NCBI GenBank assembly: GCA_903868035.1
Contig: CAIPTQ010000142.1
Span: forward strand, 1 to 7,350
Origin: an uncultured Phycisphaerales bacterium
GTDB taxonomy: Bacteria > Planctomycetota > Phycisphaerae > WQYP01
Reading direction: 5' to 3'
DNA length: 7,350 nucleotides
Shown here: in pieces, positions 1 to 6,336 of the stretch
Numbering within the stretch: position 1 is the stretch's first letter
Layout: each line of letters opens with the position of its first letter
Translations under genes and position numbers: made by a program
Notes under the pieces: generated by a model
Databases searched by the model: none
Told to the model about the DNA's origin: nothing
The model's input: only the letters and a program-made list of their open reading frames with translations

Positions 1-730
1 CGTTGACGACAAAGCAGAAGCGCGGCAGGGCGCCGGGCGGGGCGGGCGTGGGCTTGACCATGACCGAAAGCTGGAGGCGGTCGGTGAAGGGGTATTCAAA
101 TTTCGCCACGCCGTCGAGGAGCGACTGTTTCATGTGGCGAATCCAGAGCGCCATGCCGGCGCCGTCGCGGCCCAGATCAACGGGGGACTTGCCCACCAGG
201 TCGGCGGGCGACCGCCGGTTAAAGTGGAGGGCCCCGATGGCGTTGACATGCAGGAAGCGATACACGTCGCCGTCGAGTTCCAGGACCCCCAGGGAGATGG
301 GGGAATATTCGAAAAAATCGTGCAGGAGGGCGGTGGCGCCGTGTTCGCGCTCCTCGGCCAGAACGCGCTTGGTGATGTCATCGGCGAAGAAGAGCAGGCC
401 GCCGATACGGCCCTGGGCATCATGCCAGGGGCGGGTCAGCCATTGGATATAGACGGTGTCGCCGTTGGGGAGGGTCATGGAATCGCGGTCGGAGGAGGCC
501 ACCTCGCCCTGGAGGCAGCGGGCGTTGATCGCCGTCCATTTTTGCAGCGGGTCGGGAAAGACCTCGGAATGGAGCCGACCGACGAGGGCGGCATCGGGTT
601 GGCCGGTGTACTCGCGCCAGCGGCGCGACGTGCAGAGGTAGCGGAGTTCGCGGTCGACCATGGCCATGGCGATGGGGGCGTTCTCGATGAAAGTCCGGAG
701 CAGATCGGCCTGGTCGTCGGGGGGGGGCAT
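1..730 (-). CDS. PAS-domain sensory protein, N-terminal part (runs off left edge)
   Basis: The frame is open from an ATG at 730 to the left edge, giving 243 residues with no stop; the C-terminus lies outside the window. Two PAS modules are visible. PAS1 spans about residues 10-125: it opens with FIENAPIAMAMVDRELRYL, has YTG near 41-43, and ends in a PAC-like strand with GGLLFFADDITKR at 110-122. PAS2 starts near 137 (FFEYSPISLGVLELDG) and reaches at least FCFVVN at the edge. Such PAS pairs are usual in cytoplasmic sensor histidine kinases, diguanylate cyclases and similar signalling proteins; the output domain is not visible, so the protein class is open. No signal peptide or membrane segment is seen. 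The start is supported by AGGAG at 737-741, six bases upstream. The start codon is followed directly by nine C (MPPPDD). The gene lies 52 bases downstream of the toxin gene on the same strand. The PAS call is firm; the output function is unknown. Confidence 0.85.
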   Translation of the reverse strand, partial: MPPPDDQADLLRTFIENAPIAMAMVDRELRYLCTSRRWREYTGQPDAALVGRLHSEVFPDPLQKWTAINARCLQGEVASSDRDSMTLPNGDTVYIQWLTRPWHDAQGRIGGLLFFADDITKRVLAEEREHGATALLHDFFEYSPISLGVLELDGDVYRFLHVNAIGALHFNRRSPADLVGKSPVDLGRDGAGMALWIRHMKQSLLDGVAKFEYPFTDRLQLSVMVKPTPAPPGALPRFCFVVN

Positions 731-736
731 GGTCAA

Positions 737-741
737 CTCCT
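737..741 (-). promoter_or_regulatory. Ribosome binding site of the PAS gene
   Basis: On the minus strand AGGAG ends six bases before the ATG at 730. This fixes the start of the PAS protein, which then opens only a few residues before the first PAS fold. Confidence 0.6.
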
Positions 742-782
742 GGCAAACTGGGCAACCCCATCCCCGGCTGAATGCGGCGCTG

Positions 783-1007
783 TCACAAGTGGCGCAGCAA
801 CTCGATGTGCGGAAAATCGGCGTGTACGGCATGGAACAGCGGCTCGTCCGCCGTCACACCCGGCACGCCTAGCTTCTGTGAAAGCGCCACGAACAGCGCG
901 TCGTAAGCGGAGCGATCGTACTTCACGGCAATCTCGAATGCGTCCGTATCTGGCTCCGGCAACACCCACTTGGCGACAACGCAACTGTCAACCACAATGT
1001 CGCTCAT
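783..1007 (-). CDS. VapC-like PIN-domain toxin, internally shortened and probably inactive
   Basis: This encodes 74 residues, whereas PIN toxins of this type are usually about 130-140. VapC proteins are metal-dependent ribonucleases that cleave tRNA or rRNA and are held in check by a partner antitoxin. The N-terminus, MSDIVVDSCVVAKWVLPEP, is the typical first strand with catalytic Asp7. The C-terminal part is also typical: YDALFVAL with Asp36, and VTAD with Asp54. The middle of the fold, which normally lies between PEPD-type and A-E-A-type helices and carries a conserved Glu, is absent. The join falls at about residue 22/23 (base 942) and stays in frame. The start ATG at 1007 overlaps the antitoxin stop (ATGA), with GGAGG at 1018-1022; a longer reading to 1103 would run inside the antitoxin gene and is unlikely. 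The family call is firm. Loss of activity is inferred from the missing acidic residue and helices. Confidence 0.8.
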   Translation of the reverse strand: MSDIVVDSCVVAKWVLPEPDTDAFEIAVKYDRSAYDALFVALSQKLGVPGVTADEPLFHAVHADFPHIELLRHL

Positions 1008-1225
1008 CGCCTGCGATCCTCCGCGATGTCGGGCGTACTGTCCGGCAGCAAGCCATGTTTCTTGACAAACTCTTCCTGGAGCGCCTTTATTTCCTTGATC
1101 CATTGTGCCAGCGAGCTTTCGTGAGCCGGCGCCACATGCACCTGAACGCGCTCCTCCTCCCGCAAATTCACCGGCTCCAGCGGTTCAAACACCCCATGGC
1201 GATAGACAGCTTCGATCACACTCAT
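1004..1225 (-). CDS. DUF104 / AF2212-like antitoxin, partner of the PIN toxin
   Basis: A 73-residue protein that starts MSVIEAVYRHGVFEPLEPV and continues to VQVHV at about 27-31. This is the beta-rich signature of the DUF104 (AF2212-like) antitoxin family, which is usually coded just before a VapC toxin. Residues about 38-56 (LAQWIKEIKALQEEFVKKH) look helical, and the acidic/basic tail ending EDRRR resembles the toxin-binding end of related antitoxins. Its length is normal, so the antitoxin looks intact although its toxin is not. It overlaps the toxin start by four bases, which points to translational coupling. The start at 1225 is backed by AAGGGG at 1234-1239, eight bases upstream. Such antitoxins often regulate their own operon, but no clear operator is visible here. 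Confidence 0.85.
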   Translation of the reverse strand: MSVIEAVYRHGVFEPLEPVNLREEERVQVHVAPAHESSLAQWIKEIKALQEEFVKKHGLLPDSTPDIAEDRRR

Positions 1226-1233
1226 GGCACATA

Positions 1234-1259
1234 CCCCTTCATTAACACTCCATAGTATA
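1234..1259 (-). promoter_or_regulatory. Possible start region of the toxin-antitoxin pair (-10-like box and ribosome binding site)
   Basis: In the 67-base gap after the GH3 gene, which is locally AT-richer, the minus strand carries TATACT (1254-1259) as a -10-like hexamer and AAGGGG (1234-1239) as the ribosome binding site of the antitoxin. No good -35 box stands at the usual 16-18 base distance, so the promoter is tentative; the ribosome binding site is more secure. No hairpin followed by T is seen after the GH3 stop, so GH3 transcripts may also continue into the pair. Confidence 0.3.
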
Positions 1260-1292
1260 CCATTCGCCAGCCGCCAGTATCCTTAAACACGT

Positions 1293-4200
1293 TCACTTTA
1301 CCGTTATTGCCGCCGAGCCCCTGATGTCCGCCGTACTTGAACCGGCCTGCAGCGTCCAGGCCCCGGCGGGCACCACGTAGGCCTTTTTCTCGATATCCCA
1401 ATTCCGCAGCCGCGCCAGAGGGACGGGCACTTCCACGCGCACCGTTTTCCCCGCGGCCACGGACACCCGCTGGAAGCCGACCAGACGCTGGAGGGCGTCG
1501 CCCGGAGCCGGCTTGGCGGCACGGGCGTAAATCTGCACGACCTCATCGCCGTCGCGCGGCCCGGCATTGGTCACGTCCAGGCGCACCGTCACGGTGTCGG
1601 CGGCGGCGGCCTGGGGCTTGTCCACCCCCACGGCCCCATACTTAAAGGTTGTGTAGCTAAGCCCGTGGCCGAAGGCCCACAGGATGGGGCCGTCAAAGTA
1701 GCGATAGGTGCGGCCCTTCATCGCGTAATCCGTAAACGATGGCAGGTCGGTGGTGGCGCGATAGAACGTCACGGGTAACTTGCCCGAGGGGTTGTAATTG
1801 CCGAAGAGGACATCGGCCACCGCCGTGCCGCCGTTCTGGCCGGGATACCACGCCTGGATAATGCCCGGCACGTGTTGGGCCTCCCACGGCAGGGCGACGG
1901 CGCTGCCGGTCATATTCACCACGACGACCGGCTTGCCCGTGGCCACGAGGGCCTGGATCATTTTCTCCTGGCACTCGGGCAGCTCCATGACCTGGCGATC
2001 GCCCTTGTCGAAGCCCTTGAACAAGCCCCGGACGTCGCTTTCCTCGGCCTCCATCCGGCCATCGAGGCCGCCGACATATATAATCACATCGGCATCCTTG
2101 ACCCGCTCGGCGGCCTGCTGCGACAGATCCAGTTCGCCGCGGTTCCAGACCAACTGCAAATCCAACATGCCCAGGGATTGATGGGCCTCGAGCAGCACGG
2201 GCACGGCCTGGCCGGCCTTCAGTTTCATCACGATCTCGCCCGGGCCATTCAGGGCCGGCGCGGTTGCCGGTTCGGTCTGGGCCTCCGGCGGCGGTTCGGA
2301 TTCATCCCCCATACCGCCCCATAAATCCGTCACTAGCAGCCCGCCGACCTTCAGCCGGTATGCCGAAAAGCCCATCACGGTGAGCCGATATTCGCCCTCG
2401 GCCGGGGCGACAAAATCGCCGGACCAGCGGCTGCTGCCGGCGGTGAGGGGCACGCCGGAGAGGGTCCACTCGATCAAGCCGTGGAAATCCACCTGCTTTT
2501 CGGTGCGGACGGTGACCGGGCGGCCGGTCAAATCATCACTGCTGAAATGTTCGGCCTTCAAACCGGTTTCGTTGCGATCCAGCGTCCCGGACGGCCGGAG
2601 GCACACATCGGGCACCAACTGCCAGTCCCCCGCGCGCGGGGCGTTGTCGCAGCCCCGCACATGCACGATCGGGCCGCGATAGGCATCCTTGATGCCCTGC
2701 AGCACCGGCACGGGGGCGCTGGGCGTGCCGTTGTAGTTGCCGACCAGGGGCAGGAGTCCGTCGGCGTTGGGGCCGACCACGGCGATCTTCCGCGCCGTCT
2801 TGTTCAGGGGCAGCACGCCGTCATTCTTGAGCAGGACGATCGATTCGCGGGCCATCTGCAGCGCCAGGGCGGCATGTTCCGGGGTGTTGTTCTGGGCGGC
2901 CTTGATGGCGTTGTAGGCCACCTGCTCCGGGGGATCGAACAAGCCCAGCTTGAAGCGCGAGCGCAGCACGCGGCCCAGCGCCTGGTCGATGGCGCCCTCG
3001 CCGATCAGATTTTTGTCCACCGCCAGGGGCAGGGCCGCGTAATCGCGCCCGCATTCCAGGTCGCAGCCGGCCAGCACCGCCGCCGCCGCCGCCGCGGAGC
3101 GGTCGGTTTCGACCTTGTGATTGGCCCAGATATCCGAGATGGCCCCGCAGTCGGAGACGACATAGCCCGGGAAGCCCCAGTCGCGGCGGAGAATGGTTTT
3201 CAGCAGGAGTTCGCTGTCGCAGGCGGGCGCACCGTACACGCGGTTGTAGGCCCCCATGACGGAGTAGACGCCGCCCTCGCGGACGGCCATTTCGAAATGG
3301 GGGAGGTAGCTCTCGTAGAAATCCCGGATCGGCGGCGCCGCGTTGAACGTATGCCGGAGCGGTTCGGGGCCGCTGTGTACGGCGAAATGCTTGGCGGTCG
3401 CGACGACCTTGAAATACTTGGGGTCATCGCCCTGCAAGCCCTTGATGAACTGCACGGCCATGGCGCCGGCGAGGTAGGGGTCCTCGCCGTAGGTTTCCTG
3501 GCCCCGGCCCCAGCGCGGGTCGCGGAAGAGATTGATGTTGGGCGACCAGAAGGTCAGCCCGCGATAGGTTCCGCCGTAAAAAAAATCCAGGCCGCCATCG
3601 GCCTGCCAGGCGTTGTATTTGGCGCGGGCCTCGGTGGCGATGGCGTCCGCGACGGTGCGCATGAGCCGGGGGTCAAACGAGGCGCTCATGCCGATGGCCT
3701 GGGGGAACACGGTGGCAATGCCGTTGCGGGCCACGCCGTGGAGGCCTTCGCTCCAGTAGTTGTAAGACGACACGCCCAGGCGGCTGATGGACGGGGCGGA
3801 GTTTTGCAGTTGGGCGGCTTTTTCCCGCAGGGTCATGCGGCGGACCAAGTCCGCCACGCGCTGGTCCAGCGGGGCGGCGGCATCCTTGTAGATCATCGGT
3901 CCGGCCACCACGGGGGGGGTGTCCGGGAGGCGCAACAGGTCCGCCACGTCCTCGGCGAAGAGCCAGGCGGCCTTGTTGCCCTGGGCGTCGAGCACCTTGA
4001 TGGAGCTGAACTTCGCGTTGTCCACGCTGCCGGTGAAGACGATGCGCAGCGGGCCGCCGCCATGCTTGACGGTGGCCTTGATGGTGTAGAGCTTGCCCGC
4101 GCCCCCGGCGAGCTTGAATAAATCCACCCCCTTGGCGACTTCCGTTTTGACGCCCGGGTCCCCCTTGGGATCGTCGGCGGTGGGTCCGCGGCCGCCGCTG

Positions 4201-4544
4201 ATGGCCTCGATATTGAAGACCCGCATGCCCGCGGCCTGGAAGCTGTTTTCGCTGGCGGCGATCACGACGGTGTAGGTTCCCGGGGCGAGCACGGCCCGCG
4301 CGACCAGCTCGTCGCCATACACTTCCGTGCGGAGCGTCTCGGGGACGGGCGTGCCATCGGAGGCCTTGCCGTCGGCCACTGAATAGATCCAGGCCTGGCC
4401 GACGAGGGTCATCTGCTGGCCGCAGCAGCCCGGCACACCCGATCCCGTGGTGGCGGTTGCCGTGGCGCTCTGCGCCAGGCTCGCCAGGGGCGTTAAACCA
4501 AGCACGGCCAAAGAAAGAATCAAGGCGGCATGAAGTTTTCGCAT
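1293..4544 (-). CDS. Secreted GH3 glycoside hydrolase (beta-xylosidase/beta-glucosidase type) with malectin-like and PA14-like modules
   Basis: A 1083-residue exo-acting glycosidase, probably exported to the periplasm or outside, that removes terminal sugars from plant-type oligosaccharides. Residues 1-25 form a signal peptide (MRKLHAALILSLAVLGL, then ASLAQ). About 45-187 resemble a malectin-like carbohydrate-binding domain (GTYTVVIAASEN; ISSIKVLD-like end). The GH3 N-terminal barrel covers about 218-545, with EGLHG at 266-270, RDPRWGRGQE at 341-350, KHFAVHSGPEP at 385-395 and the nucleophile Asp465 in YVVSDCGAI. The GH3 C-terminal domain (about 570-645 and 800-965) is split by a PA14-like insert at about 655-802. 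Glu832, Glu834 or Glu835 in GRMEAEESD is the likely acid/base region. A fibronectin-III-like domain closes the protein (about 980-1055). The RDPRWGRGQE and KHFAVHSGPE motifs best fit xylosidase-like GH3 members, but the substrate cannot be fixed. The start at 4544 is chosen over an in-frame ATG at 4709 because the signal peptide and GAGG (4551-4554) sit there. It is divergent from comM. Confidence 0.93.
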   Translation of the reverse strand: MRKLHAALILSLAVLGLTPLASLAQSATATATTGSGVPGCCGQQMTLVGQAWIYSVADGKASDGTPVPETLRTEVYGDELVARAVLAPGTYTVVIAASENSFQAAGMRVFNIEAISGGRGPTADDPKGDPGVKTEVAKGVDLFKLAGGAGKLYTIKATVKHGGGPLRIVFTGSVDNAKFSSIKVLDAQGNKAAWLFAEDVADLLRLPDTPPVVAGPMIYKDAAAPLDQRVADLVRRMTLREKAAQLQNSAPSISRLGVSSYNYWSEGLHGVARNGIATVFPQAIGMSASFDPRLMRTVADAIATEARAKYNAWQADGGLDFFYGGTYRGLTFWSPNINLFRDPRWGRGQETYGEDPYLAGAMAVQFIKGLQGDDPKYFKVVATAKHFAVHSGPEPLRHTFNAAPPIRDFYESYLPHFEMAVREGGVYSVMGAYNRVYGAPACDSELLLKTILRRDWGFPGYVVSDCGAISDIWANHKVETDRSAAAAAAVLAGCDLECGRDYAALPLAVDKNLIGEGAIDQALGRVLRSRFKLGLFDPPEQVAYNAIKAAQNNTPEHAALALQMARESIVLLKNDGVLPLNKTARKIAVVGPNADGLLPLVGNYNGTPSAPVPVLQGIKDAYRGPIVHVRGCDNAPRAGDWQLVPDVCLRPSGTLDRNETGLKAEHFSSDDLTGRPVTVRTEKQVDFHGLIEWTLSGVPLTAGSSRWSGDFVAPAEGEYRLTVMGFSAYRLKVGGLLVTDLWGGMGDESEPPPEAQTEPATAPALNGPGEIVMKLKAGQAVPVLLEAHQSLGMLDLQLVWNRGELDLSQQAAERVKDADVIIYVGGLDGRMEAEESDVRGLFKGFDKGDRQVMELPECQEKMIQALVATGKPVVVVNMTGSAVALPWEAQHVPGIIQAWYPGQNGGTAVADVLFGNYNPSGKLPVTFYRATTDLPSFTDYAMKGRTYRYFDGPILWAFGHGLSYTTFKYGAVGVDKPQAAAADTVTVRLDVTNAGPRDGDEVVQIYARAAKPAPGDALQRLVGFQRVSVAAGKTVRVEVPVPLARLRNWDIEKKAYVVPAGAWTLQAGSSTADIRGSAAITVK

Positions 4545-4563
4545 AGTGATCCTCGAAGGCCGT

Positions 4564-4592
4564 ACCATACCCGATTCCCCGGTGTTTTGTAA
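4564..4592 (-). promoter_or_regulatory. Candidate promoter of the GH3 gene
   Basis: On the minus strand TTACAA (4587-4592) and TATGGT (4564-4569) are separated by 17 bases, resembling a weak sigma-70 promoter. Transcription would begin close to 4557 and leave a short leader that still contains the GAGG at 4551-4554. The hexamers match the consensus only partly and the sigma-factor rules of this organism are unknown. Confidence 0.3.
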
Positions 4593-4686
4593 CGCCGGCG
4601 CCGGGCCGCTTTCGGCAAGTTCCTGCCCCAAGACGCTTGCGTTTCTGGCACCGACCCTTACCCTTACGCCATTCGGAGTCATATCC

Positions 4687-4691
4687 GGGAG
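4687..4691 (+). promoter_or_regulatory. Ribosome binding site of comM
   Basis: GGGAG ends seven bases before the ATG at 4699. Together with the family N-terminus (MLAKVHACVLQGIDALP) it decides this start over the in-frame ATG at 4546, which would add 51 residues unlike any ComM and would lie in the GH3 promoter. Confidence 0.6.
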
Positions 4692-4698
4692 ATTTTTG

Positions 4699-6282
4699 AT
4701 GCTGGCCAAGGTGCATGCGTGCGTGTTGCAGGGGATTGACGCCCTACCCTGCGAGGTCGAAGTCGATCACGCCGAGAAAGTCGTCGTTGAAGAGTACAAA
4801 CGGCCCGCCATCGTCGGCCTGCCCGACATGGCGGTGAAGGAGTCGCTGGACCGCATCCGCTCGGCACTCTACAACTGCGGCTACGGCTTCCCCGCGGGCC
4901 TGCTGGTCATCAACCTGGCCCCCGCCGACCTGCGCAAGGAGGGCAATGCCCTGGAACTGCCCATCGCCCTGGGCCTGCTGCTGGTCAATCGCGTGATGAA
5001 GCGGGGCGGAGGCGGGGGGGCGGACAAGGGCGGCGTGGATCACAAAAAATACCTCGTCGCCGGGGAACTCGCCCTCGATGGCCGCGTCCGCCCCATCAAA
5101 GGCGCGCTCTCCATGGCCATGCTGGCGCGGGAACAGAAGAAGATCGGCATCATCCTCCCGGCCGACAATGCCGCCGAGGCTGCCGTCGTTCCGGGGATCG
5201 AAGTCATCGGAGTGGGGACGCTTTCAGAGATGGTGGGCTTCCTCAACGGGGAGCTCAACCTCCTCTCCTTCCACCTCGATGAATCCGACCTCGACCCCGC
5301 CTCCGCCTCCAACGGCCACGACTTCAACGAGGTCCGCGGCCAGGAACTCGGCAAACGCGCCCTCACCATCGCCGCCGCCGGCCGCCATAATGTCCTTTTG
5401 CTCGGGCCCCCGGGCGCCGGCAAGACGATGCTCTGCGAACGCCTCCCCTCCATCCTCCCCCCGCTCTCGCGCCAGGAGGCCCTCGAAACCACACGCGTCT
5501 ACTCCGCCTGTGGCCTGATGCCCAAAGGCCAGGCCCTGATCCGCACCCGACCGGTGCGCTCGCCGCACCACACGGCCTCCAGCCCCTCCGTCATCGGCGG
5601 GGGCACCATTCCGCGGCCCGGCGAGGTGTCGCTGGCCCACCACGGCATTTTGTTTCTGGATGAACTCCCCGAATTCCCCCGCGGCGTGCTGGAGGTGCTG
5701 CGCCAACCCCTCGAGTCCGGCACCGTCACCATCTCCCGCGCCCACTCCTCCATCACCTTCCCCGCACGCTTCATGCTCGTGGCCGCCATGAACCCATCCC
5801 ACTCCGGCAAGGGCACCGTCGATCCGCGCAAGGCCACCGCCACCGAACTGGCCTCCATGGAACGCTACATGTCCCGCATCTCCGGCCCGCTGCTGGACCG
5901 CATCGACATCCACCTCGAGGTGCCGGCGGTGACGTATCGGGATTTGACGAGCAAGGCCCAGGGCACCGGTTCGGCGGAGATGCGCCAGCAGGTGACGCGG
6001 GCGATCGCCGTGCAGCGCGAGCGCTTCGGCAAGGAGGGGGGGGGCGGCACGATGATGAACGCCAACATGTCCAAGCCCGACCTCGAAAAATACTGCGCCC
6101 TCGACGAGGCCGGCCAGATGATCATGAAACAAGCCATGGAAGAAATGGGCCTCTCCGCCCGCGCCTTCGACAAAGTCCGCAAAGTGGCGCGGACGATTGC
6201 CGACCTGGAGGGGAAGGAGCATATCGAGGCCCAGCATGTGAGCGAGGCGGTGGGGTATCGGCTGCTGGATCGGAAGTGGTGA
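4699..6282 (+). CDS. comM: ComM/YifB family Mg-chelatase-like AAA+ ATPase
   Basis: A 527-residue protein, near the usual 500-510. ComM forms a hexameric helicase that drives branch migration during integration of incoming DNA in natural transformation; many non-competent bacteria also carry it. Residues about 1-185 are the Lon-protease-like N-terminal domain (IVGLPDMAVKES at 38-49, AGELALDGRVRPIKG at 121-135). The ATPase core follows, with Walker A GPPGAGKT (236-243), the conserved RPVRSPHHTAS stretch (284-294), GGGTIPRPGEVSLAHHG (300-316), Walker B ILFLDE (317-322), and SGPLLDRIDIHLEVPA (395-410). The C-terminal Mg-chelatase domain has LSARAFDKVRKVARTIADL (485-503) and ends RLLDRKW. Two oddities are seen. 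The cysteines normally following AAMNP are absent (AAMNPSHSGKG at 363-372 and beyond), and a glycine-rich loop interrupts the N-terminal domain at about 101-117. The ProB gene follows after 54 bases on the same strand. The family is certain; a role in transformation here is inferred. Confidence 0.95.
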   Translation: MLAKVHACVLQGIDALPCEVEVDHAEKVVVEEYKRPAIVGLPDMAVKESLDRIRSALYNCGYGFPAGLLVINLAPADLRKEGNALELPIALGLLLVNRVMKRGGGGGADKGGVDHKKYLVAGELALDGRVRPIKGALSMAMLAREQKKIGIILPADNAAEAAVVPGIEVIGVGTLSEMVGFLNGELNLLSFHLDESDLDPASASNGHDFNEVRGQELGKRALTIAAAGRHNVLLLGPPGAGKTMLCERLPSILPPLSRQEALETTRVYSACGLMPKGQALIRTRPVRSPHHTASSPSVIGGGTIPRPGEVSLAHHGILFLDELPEFPRGVLEVLRQPLESGTVTISRAHSSITFPARFMLVAAMNPSHSGKGTVDPRKATATELASMERYMSRISGPLLDRIDIHLEVPAVTYRDLTSKAQGTGSAEMRQQVTRAIAVQRERFGKEGGGGTMMNANMSKPDLEKYCALDEAGQMIMKQAMEEMGLSARAFDKVRKVARTIADLEGKEHIEAQHVSEAVGYRLLDRKW

Positions 6283-6336
6283 CCAGTCTGGCGTGGCAAT
6301 GCCCAAGGGTTGTATTTTCCCCCCATTGGGTTTCAA

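Larger units (their letters stand above)
4545..4698. other. Divergent intergenic region between the GH3 gene and comM
   Basis: This 154-base spacer must hold the start signals of both flanking genes. Visible elements are the GH3 ribosome binding site GAGG (4551-4554), the candidate GH3 promoter, a perfect 10-base palindrome CCGGCGCCGG (4595-4604) just upstream of its -35 box, a tandem CCCTTA CCCTTA (4655-4666), and the comM ribosome binding site GGGAG (4687-4691). No convincing plus-strand promoter was found. Both genes can be read in frame further into this spacer, but the protein families begin only at 4544 and 4699. Confidence 0.6.

Noticed and set aside
134..1255. 373-residue plus-strand open frame over the PAS and toxin-antitoxin genes
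   Set aside because: It is antisense to three recognisable minus-strand proteins with ribosome binding sites; its own sequence matches no family.
1261..1292. Repeat CTGGC GG CTGGC after the GH3 stop as a terminator
   Set aside because: It is a direct, not inverted, repeat and cannot form a hairpin.
2481..4121. 546-residue open frame on the plus strand inside the GH3 gene
   Set aside because: It is antisense to an intact GH3 gene with all motifs in place; composition is Gly/Ala/Val/Arg-rich without recognisable motifs, as expected of a GC-rich shadow frame.
4545..4709. Longer GH3 start at 4709 (55 extra residues)
   Set aside because: It would place sequence before a clean signal peptide and overlap the comM start; the ATG at 4544 has its own ribosome binding site.
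6302..6330. CCCAA ... TTGGG inverted repeat between comM and proB as a terminator
   Set aside because: The stem is only five pairs with a 19-base loop and no T run follows; it may slightly mask the proB ribosome binding site but support is too thin.
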